DNA of 64,000 bases from Pseudomonas putida S13.1.2 (GTDB taxonomy: Bacteria; Pseudomonadota; Gammaproteobacteria; Pseudomonadales; Pseudomonadaceae): the NCBI RefSeq assembly GCF_000498395.2, contig NZ_CP010979.1, positions 3,348,001 through 3,412,000 of the forward strand, read 5' to 3'. Shown in pieces: positions 1-8,255 of this stretch. Below the pieces are notes generated by a model. It did no database searches. It was not told where the DNA came from and saw only the letters and a list, made by a program, of their open reading frames with translations. How positions within the stretch are numbered: the first letter of the stretch is position 1; each line of letters starts with the position of its first letter. The position numbers were made by a program, and so were the translations under genes.

Positions 1-1263
1 CTTTTCAGCCTCTTGCTGGGCCTTGCGCTTGCGCGCCAGCAGCCAAAGCAACAAGGCCAGCACCAGTATGCTGGAGCCGGCAATCAGCCAAAGCAGCCAC
101 GGGTTGCCCAGGACCTGGTCGAGTGCGCTGCCCGGCTGGCTGGCTGGCGCTGGCTTGGGTGCGGTATCGACGGCAGCGGGTGCAGGCTTGACCGCTGGCT
201 GAGCGGCTTCCGCCGCCTGGGGCGGAGCAGCAGCAGCAGCCACTGCCGGAGCGGCAGCACCCTGGCCTTCGAGACGCGCCAGCTGGTCGTTCTTCAGCTC
301 GATCAGACGCTGCAGCTTGTCCAGCTGGCTTTGCAGGTCGGTCATGCGGCTTTTGAGTTCGTCGTTGTCGCGGCGACTGGTGTCCAGGCTTTCCTGGGCC
401 ACAGCCAGCTTGTCGCTGAGTGCCTTGGCCTGGCCGGCACCGGCCTGGTTGCCCGGGCTGACCAGGCGCAGGTTGTCGCCCTGGGCGATACGCGACGGGG
501 CGGCCTCGGCGGCGCCACGGCGGGTAGCGTCGAGCTGGCGGGCACGCGGGCCCAGGCGGCGGCCTTCACGCCAGGCGGCATACTGTTCGGCCACCTCGCT
601 GTTTGCCTCGCCCTGGGCAATGTTCTGGATCTGCTGCTGGTCGGGCAGGCGCAGCACCTGGCCAACCTTCAGCTGGTTGATGTTGTTGCCGATGAAGGCG
701 TCCGGGTTCAGCGCCTGGATCGCGATCATGGTCTGCTGGATCGAGCCACCCTGGGTGTTGCGCGCAGCAATTTGCCACAGGGTGTCGCGGCGCTGGGTGG
801 TGTAGTTGCTGGCACCGGTTGCGGCCGGTGTGACATTGCCCGCCGCTGGCTTGTCGCCCTGGGCCTTGGCCTGGTCCAGCAACACGCTGTAGTCACGCAG
901 CAGACGGCCCTGCGGCCACATCACCTGGACCAGGAACTTGACCACTGGCCCCGGCAGCGGCTGGCTGGAGGTAACCCGCAGCACGCTCTTGCCGTTGGGG
1001 TTGATCACCGGTGTGAAGGTCAGGTCTTCGAGGTACGTGGGAAACGCCACCCCGGCCTTGCTGAACTCTTCCGGTGGCGCCAGGCTTGGCGCCACTTCGG
1101 CGGCTTTGAGGTCGCGCACGTCGAGCAATTCGATCTCGGCGTCCAGCGGCTGATTCTGTGCCGACTTCAGGGTCAGCTCCCCCAGGCCCAGCGCATTCGC
1201 CATGCCAGACGACAGCGCGGATGCTGCAGCCATGGCCAGAACCAGTTTGCGAATTCGAAGCAT
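1..1263 (-). CDS. fimV: FimV/HubP family polar landmark protein, 5' part only
   Basis: Peptidoglycan-binding inner-membrane protein that organises the cell pole and type IV pilus assembly. The 421 codons present start at an ATG with a GGGAAGAGG Shine-Dalgarno. They show a signal peptide ending near the AxA before LGLGELTLKS, the conserved FimV N-terminal domain (about residues 23-130), a LysM domain (about 155-205, motif RRDTLWQIAARN), a coiled coil (about 275-325), an Ala/Pro linker and one transmembrane helix near residues 392-412 followed by basic residues. The cytoplasmic acidic and TPR part lies beyond the left edge, so the gene is cut by the window and not visibly broken. Family assignment is firm from the domain order; the exact role here is inferred from P. 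aeruginosa FimV. Confidence 0.93.
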   Translation of the reverse strand, partial: MLRIRKLVLAMAAASALSSGMANALGLGELTLKSAQNQPLDAEIELLDVRDLKAAEVAPSLAPPEEFSKAGVAFPTYLEDLTFTPVINPNGKSVLRVTSSQPLPGPVVKFLVQVMWPQGRLLRDYSVLLDQAKAQGDKPAAGNVTPAATGASNYTTQRRDTLWQIAARNTQGGSIQQTMIAIQALNPDAFIGNNINQLKVGQVLRLPDQQQIQNIAQGEANSEVAEQYAAWREGRRLGPRARQLDATRRGAAEAAPSRIAQGDNLRLVSPGNQAGAGQAKALSDKLAVAQESLDTSRRDNDELKSRMTDLQSQLDKLQRLIELKNDQLARLEGQGAAAPAVAAAAAPPQAAEAAQPAVKPAPAAVDTAPKPAPASQPGSALDQVLGNPWLLWLIAGSSILVLALLLWLLARKRKAQQEAEK

Positions 1264-1334
1264 GACCTCTTCCCTTGTATGAATCGTCCCGAAACCTGCA
1301 AGCAGAGCAGGACAAAAGTGCTCGCCAGTATCTT

Positions 1335-2339
1335 TTACAGCATCTGTTTAATCAACAATTGCGCCACTTGCACGGCATTGAGCGCGGCGCCTTTGCGCAC
1401 GTTGTCGGTGGTCAGCCAGAGGTTGAGCTGCTGGTCTTCATCAATACCGTGACGTACACGACCAACATAGACCACGTCTTGGCCGACTGCGTCACCGACT
1501 GGGGTCGGATAATCATCACGTTCCACCAGCTCGACACTCTCGGCTGCCTCCAGCGCCTGGTTGACCGCTGCCAGGTCGACCGGGCGACGGCTTTGCACGG
1601 CCACACTGAAGCTATCGCCGAAAAACACCGGGACTTGAACGCAGCTCACCGAAATCTTCAATTCAGGCATGCCCAGCAGCACGCGCAACTCGCTGACCAG
1701 GCGGCGCTCCAGCGCTGTATGGCCTTGCTCATCGGCGGCCCCCACCTGGGCCAGCAGGTTGAATGCCACCTGGCGGTCGAAGAAACGCGGCTCCAGTGGC
1801 CGGGCATTGAGCAGTTCGGCCGTTTGCCGGGCCAGTTCGCTGACCGCTTCGCGGCCTTGCGCGGACACCGCCAGCGACGCCATCACCTGCACCCGCTCAA
1901 TGTCCAGCAGGCCCTTGAGCGGTGCCAGCGCCACCGCCACGGCAACTGCGGCCGAGCACGGGCTGACGATGCGTGCTGGCAGCGCCAGGCCGGCCAGGCG
2001 CTCTGCGTTGGCTTCAGGCACCAGGGCCAGCGCATCGTCCAGGCCACCAGACAGGTCGATGACCGTGCAGCCCGCCTGCAGCGCCTTGCTGGCAAAGCTG
2101 CGGCTGACTGCGGCGCCAGTGGCAAAGAAGGCCAGCTTGACCTGGGCAAAGTCGAAGCTGTCGACTTCACGCACCTTGAGCTTCTTGCCAGCGAACATCA
2201 CGCTGCTGCCCGCCGACTCCATGCTGGCCAGCAGGTGCAAGGTGGCGACCGGGAACGCCAGCTCTTCGAGCACCTGTACCAGGGTTTCACCGACGCTGCC
2301 GGTGGCGCCGACGACGGCGATATCGAAAGTAGGGTTCAT
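1335..2339 (-). CDS. USG-1 protein, aspartate-semialdehyde dehydrogenase homologue
   Basis: A 334-residue relative of aspartate-semialdehyde dehydrogenase. The N-terminal nucleotide-binding motif GATGSVGETL (residues 11-20) and the C-terminal DNVRKGAALNAVQ are conserved. A cysteine is kept at about residue 128, but its context is SPCSA where active enzymes have NPNCS or GGNCT, and the GHS motif carrying the catalytic histidine reads GDS (in VPVFFGDSF). This suggests it does not catalyse the lysine/threonine pathway step. The true asd lies about 8 kb away. It is monocistronic between fimV and the Slam locus. USG-1 proteins are a known family of unclear function, so the name is firm and the role unknown. 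Confidence 0.88.
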   Translation of the reverse strand: MNPTFDIAVVGATGSVGETLVQVLEELAFPVATLHLLASMESAGSSVMFAGKKLKVREVDSFDFAQVKLAFFATGAAVSRSFASKALQAGCTVIDLSGGLDDALALVPEANAERLAGLALPARIVSPCSAAVAVAVALAPLKGLLDIERVQVMASLAVSAQGREAVSELARQTAELLNARPLEPRFFDRQVAFNLLAQVGAADEQGHTALERRLVSELRVLLGMPELKISVSCVQVPVFFGDSFSVAVQSRRPVDLAAVNQALEAAESVELVERDDYPTPVGDAVGQDVVYVGRVRHGIDEDQQLNLWLTTDNVRKGAALNAVQVAQLLIKQML

Positions 2340-2462
2340 GATGCGGGCTGCCTCAGGCGAAACGGGAGCGGCACTTTACTCGCATTGCCCGGGCGAGGCC
2401 AACGCTGCTTGCGGTGCAAGGCCGCCACTGTCGTACATAAGATCCGCAAGCCTGCCCGACCG

Positions 2463-2553
2463 CCTGTGGGAGCGGGTTTACCCGCCAACACCGGCACAGC
2501 CGGTGCCATGCACCGCGCCGCCTGCTTCGCGGGTGAACCCGCTCCCACAGGGG
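2463..2553. repeat. REP-type inverted repeat pair
   Basis: Two facing copies of a REP (CCTGTGGGAGCGGGTTTACC and its imperfect complement) lie between the USG-1 gene and the Slam gene. Such P. putida REPs can fold into stable hairpins and often sit 3' of genes. No open reading frame is supported here. Confidence 0.85.
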
Positions 2554-2604
2554 GCAAGGAGGACTTCAGATCTTGTGCAAGCCTGGGACTGCCCAACTGT
2601 TCCC

Positions 2605-4077
2605 TCAGAACTGCTTCTCCAGCTTGAGGCTGACGCTGTTGCGCTCCCAGCTGTACAGCCAGTCGACATTGCTGTTCACCTTGTTGTACTTGAAGGTCAG
2701 GCTGGGTACCAGGTCATGGAAGGCCAGGCGCGGTGCGCGCACGATAAAGGTATAGCCCTGCTCTTCCTCATGGCGCCGGTCATCGAGCAGAGCACTGTAG
2801 GCGTCGTACTGGCGAGCACGCCAGGAGGCGAACAGCACGGTGCTCAGGCCGATATCGAAGTCCTTGGCCACGCCCAGGCGCAGGCCGCGCTGGAAGTAGG
2901 CCTCGGTAGCGTCGCGGGTGTTGCGGTCGGTGAGGTCGAAACCGCCGAACAGCACCCATTGCTGCGGCAGGGCTTGCCACAGGGTGGCGTACACCGAGGC
3001 AGCGCTGCCGTCATAGATGTCGGCGGCCTGACGGCGGTAAGCCATGTCCTTGTATTCACCTTCCAGCTTGAGCATGCGCGTGGCCGAAAGGTTGTGCATC
3101 CATTCACCGCGCAGGCCCCAGGCCGAGTACATCGGGTCGCTGCCGATGCGGTTGTATTCGAACTGTGGGCCCAGGCTGTACTGGTTGCGCCCGTCCTGAT
3201 AGCTGTAGCCGGTATTGCCGATGAAGGTGTCTTCGTTGTACCTGGCCTCTTTGTCGTAGGCCTGCCCATAGGCCAGCGCCCGGGCAAACACGCCATGGTG
3301 GCCGGACAGCGCAACGCGCTTGTTCAATGTGGCTTCGTAGTCGATGCCCTGTGCCGACACCGCCTTGGGCATCTTGCGTTCGACCAGGTACACGCCGTCG
3401 CTGGTTTCCAGCTGGTAGCGGGTGGTGCTTTCGGAGGACTGATTGAGGTTGTCGTTCCAGGTCGGGCCGACGGCCAGCGAGCCCTGCCAGCGTTCGCGGT
3501 GGTCCAGCGCCTCGATGAAACTGTCGACGGTATTGCCCAGGCCCTGGTTGCGCGCATCGGCCGGGCCGAGGCTCTGGCTGATCTGGCGGAAAGCGTCAGT
3601 GGATTCGCGATCCTTGCGGTTCTCGAACAGTACCCGGGCCAGTTCCAGCTGGCCGGGGAGAAAGTCGCCCTGCAGCGCGAGCAATTTGCGGTAGTGCGCC
3701 TCGGCCTGGTCAAGGTCGCCGCGCGAGCGCGCCAGTGCGCCATCGGCGTAGGCCAACAGCATCGGGTCGTGGCCTGGCAGCGTAACGTAGCGGGCACGGA
3801 AGGCGGTCACGTCGGACCATTGCTGACGCTGCACCGAGACATAGAGGGCACGGCCGAGGTCGTTGAGGTTGTTCTCGACCCGATACGTCTGGCCATCGAT
3901 GACCAGCGTGGTGCCGGCGATTTCGTCCTTGAGCAGCTCGCGCTCCTGGCGGTTGGCGCGGTATTCGATGCTCTGATTGAGGCGCAGGTTGGTGTCCTGG
4001 TCGGCCAACGCGGTGATGGGGAAGGAAAGCGGGAGGGACAGCAACAAGAGGTAATGCAGGCGTGAAGGCTGGGGCAT
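2605..4077 (-). CDS. Slam-type outer-membrane translocator (surface lipoprotein assembly modifier)
   Basis: A 490-residue protein with a classical signal peptide (MPQPSRLHYLLLLSLPLSFP, cleavage after ALA). A TPR-like periplasmic domain follows (about residues 60-210, with repeats such as YADGALARSRGDLDQAEAHY). The C-terminal region of about 280 residues alternates in beta-barrel fashion and ends in aromatic-rich strands and a terminal Phe (KLEKQF). This is the Slam/DUF560 architecture. Slam proteins move TbpB-like lipoproteins and soluble hemophores across the outer membrane. The start was placed at the ATG just before the signal peptide. The in-frame upstream codons lack a signal and overlap the intergenic region. 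It lies 91 bp downstream of its probable cargo and is last in the sigma-FecR-receptor-cargo-Slam order. Function is inferred from architecture and neighbour. Confidence 0.85.
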   Translation of the reverse strand: MPQPSRLHYLLLLSLPLSFPITALADQDTNLRLNQSIEYRANRQERELLKDEIAGTTLVIDGQTYRVENNLNDLGRALYVSVQRQQWSDVTAFRARYVTLPGHDPMLLAYADGALARSRGDLDQAEAHYRKLLALQGDFLPGQLELARVLFENRKDRESTDAFRQISQSLGPADARNQGLGNTVDSFIEALDHRERWQGSLAVGPTWNDNLNQSSESTTRYQLETSDGVYLVERKMPKAVSAQGIDYEATLNKRVALSGHHGVFARALAYGQAYDKEARYNEDTFIGNTGYSYQDGRNQYSLGPQFEYNRIGSDPMYSAWGLRGEWMHNLSATRMLKLEGEYKDMAYRRQAADIYDGSAASVYATLWQALPQQWVLFGGFDLTDRNTRDATEAYFQRGLRLGVAKDFDIGLSTVLFASWRARQYDAYSALLDDRRHEEEQGYTFIVRAPRLAFHDLVPSLTFKYNKVNSNVDWLYSWERNSVSLKLEKQF

Positions 4078-4168
4078 TGCTCGGCTCTCGGGGTGCCTTG
4101 AAAAAGCTGCAATCAGGGCCGCATAGCAGCCCTGATGCACTTGACTGACCAGCATCAAGCGGGTCGGC

Positions 4169-4927
4169 TTACTTCTTCACACCACCGAACGCGGTGTCGT
4201 AATTGCGGTCGGCGAATTTCGCGATACCGGCCAGAGAGGCCGTGGCACCAGCGCCGAAGAAGCTGCCTTGGGTAGTACCGGTAGAAAGCTGCGCGTTGGT
4301 GGTCGAATTGCGCGCTACAGCCGCACCCGAGAACGCAGCCGTTGACTTATCGATGTTGGCCGCCAGCTGGACTTTCAGCGCACCATTAGCCAGGTTACCA
4401 GTGAGCGTTGGGGCAGCTGCGCCAAAGGAGGCAGTCAGATCACCCGACAACAGGTTGGCACCGGAGTAGTTGCTGATGCCCTGGACTGCATAGGTGACAT
4501 TGGTGGTCGGCAGCACCCGCCCGGTATTGTCGCCAGAGTAGTAAACGACACGGGTCGGATCATTGGTGGTGCCATTCTGCGACCACTCACCGAAATACAC
4601 CTGCTGGTTCGAAACCTGCTTGAAGTCGAAGTTGCCCAGTGCAGCGTGCGAGGCCGGCATCATCGCTGGGGTGATGGTGGTCACACCATTGCTGTCGGCC
4701 GGAACCATGCCCTTGAGGCCACTGAAGCCAACCTTCGCACCCCCGTAGAAGGCCAGCACGCCAACGGAAGGGGTACCTGCCTGGCTAGCGTGGTTCGGGG
4801 TACCGCCATCCGAGCCGGCAACCACAATGGCACCGGTGTAGCTTTGCCCGGAAGCACTGTCGGCTTGCGCGACACCAGCAAGACCCAGCAGGGCAACGGC
4901 GAGCAGAGAAACATTCAACACTTTCAT
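4169..4927 (-). CDS. Slam-dependent secreted hemophilin-like protein (candidate hemophore)
   Basis: A 252-residue exported protein. The start has a clear AAAGGA site and directly precedes a signal peptide that ends AGVAQA|DS. There is no lipobox cysteine, so it should be a soluble secreted protein and not a surface lipoprotein. The N-terminal half carries VYFGEW and VVYYSGDN blocks. The C-terminal half (about residues 160-252) looks like the TbpB-type beta-barrel handle domain, with LSGDLTASFG, GSFFGAGA, LAGIAKF and the C-terminal YDTAFGGVKK. This pattern is that of Slam substrates such as Acinetobacter HphA and Haemophilus hemophilin. The only histidines (about residues 46 and 94) are natural candidates for haem ligands. 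It lies between a TonB receptor and a Slam gene. Haem as the ligand is inferred, not shown. Confidence 0.8.
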   Translation of the reverse strand: MKVLNVSLLAVALLGLAGVAQADSASGQSYTGAIVVAGSDGGTPNHASQAGTPSVGVLAFYGGAKVGFSGLKGMVPADSNGVTTITPAMMPASHAALGNFDFKQVSNQQVYFGEWSQNGTTNDPTRVVYYSGDNTGRVLPTTNVTYAVQGISNYSGANLLSGDLTASFGAAAPTLTGNLANGALKVQLAANIDKSTAAFSGAAVARNSTTNAQLSTGTTQGSFFGAGATASLAGIAKFADRNYDTAFGGVKK

Positions 4928-5014
4928 TTCATAATCCTTTGATAAGTTAATAGTTTCCAACACACAAGCACATCTGAACATCGACACCTTTCATCCACCC
5001 ATAGGCAATTCACC

Positions 5015-8000
5015 TCAAAAGTTTGCAGTCAGACCAATTTTCAATGTACGACCTGGCGCGGGCATTGCGGAGCGCGTCAGGGGATCCAGATAATAGAGGT
5101 TGCTCAAATTGGTGCCGACCAACTCAACATTCACGTCGTCAGTCAGCTTGTAATTGACATAAGCGTCATAGGTAACAATGTCATCCCAGGACAACGGCGT
5201 ATTCAGGTAATACGAAACCATGGGATTACCGGCGTAGTTACTGTGAAACTTGCTATCATGCCCCTTGTAGTAGATAACGCGGCCGCCAACTTCCAGGCGT
5301 CGATCCAGAAACCGGGCACCGATGCCCAAATTGGCCGACCATTCAGGCATCGCCATACCCACCAGGTAGCCACCCAGGAACCCATCATCGACGCAATTTG
5401 GCGTACGCCCAGTGGGGTCCAGCAGCATGGCCGAGTTCTCGTCACACACCTTGTTCTTCAAGACATGCGCGACACTCAAATCAGTGAAAAAGCCGCCATT
5501 GTCGTAACGACCTTGTAACTCGATGCCCGAGGTCGTCTGCTTTTCGACATTGGAGAACACCAGTTGCGGGCTACGCTCAATCACATTATCGGTTGTATTG
5601 TGATAGTAAGTAACCTTGACGTCGGCTTGCTCGCTCCCCAACCAACCACTCAAGTTATGGATATAAGCCGCTTCATAATTATGCGCATGTTCGGGCTCAA
5701 GCTCCCAAGGCGTCAGCGAAGCGGAGAACCCCACCGTACTTTCGAACATGCTCGGGTAGCGAATGGCCTCGCTATAACGCAAATAGAACCGGCCGTTTTC
5801 CGAGGTGTAGAATGTAGCGGACAGGTTGGGAACCCAGCCTTGATCCCTGCGATGCTTTGCCGACGTGTCGACCGTCTGATTGACCAGATTACCTTCACTG
5901 TCGATGAAGCCAGGAGAGCCGTCATAGGTCGAGTGGTAGCACTGCACCACATCCTCACCCGCCGCGGCTGCCGAGATGCACGGATTGTTACTGCGTTTAT
6001 ATCGCCCCTTGCCGTCATGGGCCCAATGTTGACTATGTTCCACATCCAACTCGTACGGCGTCGACTTTTCGAATGACTCAATGTCGGCCTGCCGCTCAGC
6101 TTCGGTGTATCCGAAAAGGTCCCACATCAACTGCATGTTTTGAATCTTCTCGTCCACGGCAGCGCGCCATTCCTCCTGCGACAACGTCTTGCGCGTGGTG
6201 AACCCGACCTGCTTTCCACTCTGGACATTCTGGGTCGTCACACCCGTATCCCTTTGCTGGCCTTTGAGAAAATCATCGAACGACCAGTACGAGGAATAGC
6301 GCCCGCCTGCGGTAAAGCGTGCAAAGGAAACCGGCTGCCAATCAAAGTTGAAGTTATATTCCTGCTCTTCGCGTCGCCCTGCCCTTGGAAAAAGTCGCGT
6401 TGCCCCGAACGTGCTCGGGTCGAACATAGTGTCACCCGAACTGAGCTTTTCATGCTGATAGCTCCCACCCAGCGTCAGGTCGAGGCTATCCAACAGCTTC
6501 AGCTTGTTGCTTACCGTGAGCCCGGCCCGGTCATGCTTGGCATTGGCCACAGCGGTATTACGAAACTCGCGATTCTGCGCCGTGGTTTCGTTGGGCACGC
6601 CACCCGAGCTGTAGGTATCGCTGACGGTCCGGGTCATCCACAAGTTCGAGTAGAAGTCGACCCAACGGTTGTCGTCCGGGTTGAGCTTGTACTCCACGTT
6701 ATAGGCCTTGCTGTCCACGTGGCTCAGCGGCCACTGCGGTACGCCATAAGTTGCGGCATCGTAAGTACTGCCCGGGGTGAAGAAGGAAATGCGCGAGGGC
6801 AGGATCTCGCCATACAACGAGTCGGTGGCGCGGTAGCCAAATTCCAGGCTCTGGCCTTCGTCGATCTTCCAGGTGGCCTTGGCCAGCCACGACTCCATCT
6901 TGCTGGAACTGTTGGGCACTTCGTCGCCGGGCTTGTAGATGCGCGCCAGGTTGGGCACGTAGTCCCACTTGCCATCCACCAATTCGCCACTGGCGTAGTA
7001 ACTGCTCTTTTTCTTGCCCGCGTAGTGGTTGCCCTTTTCCCGATAGGCATACGCGCCCATCAGGTCGAATTGCTCCTGGCGCGTACCCAGTGCCAAGCGG
7101 TAGGCCTTGTCGTCGCTGGACAACAAGTCGTTGCTGCTACTGGTGCGCGGGTGCTTATACAGCGACGGGTCGTAGTACGAATTGATCGGGATGTACTGGT
7201 AATCCGCACCGGGCATCTGCCCGGTCATCAAGGTAGGCAGCTTGGGTGATACCGAGTTGTTGCTGCCCTCGATCTTGAACTCGCCGCCGAATTCTTCGCC
7301 TTCCTTGAGGATGTCATCGACGCTCAGGGTATTGGCTACCACCGCACCGCCGACGCCGCTGTAGACGTTGCGCTCCAGGTTCGGCCCCTTGATCACCTTG
7401 ATCGAACCGATCAGGTTGGGGTCGATGTAGTTGCGGTTGTTGGCGCCCATGTAGCCGCGGTACACGGTCAGCGCCTGCTCGGTGCCATCGATGGTCAGTG
7501 GCACCCGGCCCGGCCCCTGGATGCCGCGTACGTTCGGGTCCAGGGCACCGCTGTTGCGGGCGTCGCCGCTGTAAACGTTGAGCATGCCCTTGAACACGTC
7601 AGCGGGGGCGGCGCCCTTGTAGCGCTCGATCTGCTCCTTGCCGGCGTAAACGGTGGAAATGTCCTGGTCGTAGATGTCGCTGTAGCCCTTCTCGTCCCGC
7701 GAGCGGCTGTCCCGCTGGCTGTACACGTAAGTGGGGTGCAGGTCATCAGTGCCAGCGCTGGTGGCCGATTGCAGATGGATCACCGGGCGGTCCGGCCCGC
7801 CACTCAGGCTGAAGCTGATGGGCAAGCCGCTCAGCAATTGCTTGAGCGCACCTTCCAGAGAGAAACGGCCCTGCACCGGGTTGGCGTACAGGCCACTGAA
7901 GGCATCGCCGGTCAGGTAAAGCTCGGCACCCGCCTGGCGCGCCAGCTGCAACATGGCATCTTCAAGTGCCCCGCCCTTCACATCGAACTGATGGTACTGG

Positions 8001-8146
8001 CCGGCCTGAGCGGCGGCAGCCGGGTCGCTGGCGGCCATGGCAGGCATTACCGGCGTGGCGCCGCAGCAGGCCAACAGTGCCAGCTGAATTCCCAGGCTCA
8101 GCTTTCCACGTTGAGGGGCAAAACGCCCTGAAGCTCCCTTTGACAT
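5015..8146 (-). CDS. TonB-dependent outer-membrane receptor with STN signalling domain
   Basis: A 1043-residue receptor. Order: signal peptide (cut near AMAA, residue 39), an STN domain (about 50-125, starting FDVKGGALEDAMLQLARQAG) that talks to a FecR-type anti-sigma factor, a plug domain (about 165-310, ending with the IKVIKGPNLERNVYSGVGG motif), then a 22-strand barrel ending in RTLKIGLTANF with the usual C-terminal Phe. It is longer than typical transducing receptors of about 800 residues because of long extracellular loops (for example around residues 640-760), which would fit recognition of a protein ligand. It sits 109 bp after FecR and 87 bp before the hemophilin-like gene, so the likely ligand is the loaded hemophore. 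Uptake would need TonB-ExbB-ExbD. Receptor class is certain; the ligand is inferred. Confidence 0.9.
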   Translation of the reverse strand: MSKGASGRFAPQRGKLSLGIQLALLACCGATPVMPAMAASDPAAAAQAGQYHQFDVKGGALEDAMLQLARQAGAELYLTGDAFSGLYANPVQGRFSLEGALKQLLSGLPISFSLSGGPDRPVIHLQSATSAGTDDLHPTYVYSQRDSRSRDEKGYSDIYDQDISTVYAGKEQIERYKGAAPADVFKGMLNVYSGDARNSGALDPNVRGIQGPGRVPLTIDGTEQALTVYRGYMGANNRNYIDPNLIGSIKVIKGPNLERNVYSGVGGAVVANTLSVDDILKEGEEFGGEFKIEGSNNSVSPKLPTLMTGQMPGADYQYIPINSYYDPSLYKHPRTSSSNDLLSSDDKAYRLALGTRQEQFDLMGAYAYREKGNHYAGKKKSSYYASGELVDGKWDYVPNLARIYKPGDEVPNSSSKMESWLAKATWKIDEGQSLEFGYRATDSLYGEILPSRISFFTPGSTYDAATYGVPQWPLSHVDSKAYNVEYKLNPDDNRWVDFYSNLWMTRTVSDTYSSGGVPNETTAQNREFRNTAVANAKHDRAGLTVSNKLKLLDSLDLTLGGSYQHEKLSSGDTMFDPSTFGATRLFPRAGRREEQEYNFNFDWQPVSFARFTAGGRYSSYWSFDDFLKGQQRDTGVTTQNVQSGKQVGFTTRKTLSQEEWRAAVDEKIQNMQLMWDLFGYTEAERQADIESFEKSTPYELDVEHSQHWAHDGKGRYKRSNNPCISAAAAGEDVVQCYHSTYDGSPGFIDSEGNLVNQTVDTSAKHRRDQGWVPNLSATFYTSENGRFYLRYSEAIRYPSMFESTVGFSASLTPWELEPEHAHNYEAAYIHNLSGWLGSEQADVKVTYYHNTTDNVIERSPQLVFSNVEKQTTSGIELQGRYDNGGFFTDLSVAHVLKNKVCDENSAMLLDPTGRTPNCVDDGFLGGYLVGMAMPEWSANLGIGARFLDRRLEVGGRVIYYKGHDSKFHSNYAGNPMVSYYLNTPLSWDDIVTYDAYVNYKLTDDVNVELVGTNLSNLYYLDPLTRSAMPAPGRTLKIGLTANF

Positions 8147-8171
8147 TGTTTCCAGGCACCCTAGCTAAAGA

Positions 8172-8188
8172 CAAATAAGAGTTATTTG
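8172..8188. promoter_or_regulatory. perfect palindrome in the receptor leader
   Basis: A perfect 7-3-7 inverted repeat, CAAATAA-GAG-TTATTTG, lies 26-42 bp upstream of the receptor start in the only gap between fecR and the receptor. It does not match the Fur consensus well. It could be an operator or a weak RNA hairpin in the leader. The ECF-dependent promoter expected here could not be assigned by eye. Confidence 0.4.
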
Positions 8189-8255
8189 CATTCAGTAACG
8201 TGCGAAGCTGGAAAACACAGTAGAGCGATATGATCTATTAATTGGCTTTTTTAGA

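Noticed and set aside
1669..4065. 798-codon plus-strand frame over usg-1 and the Slam gene
   Set aside because: Antisense to two real genes and the REP between them; composition typical of shadow frames.
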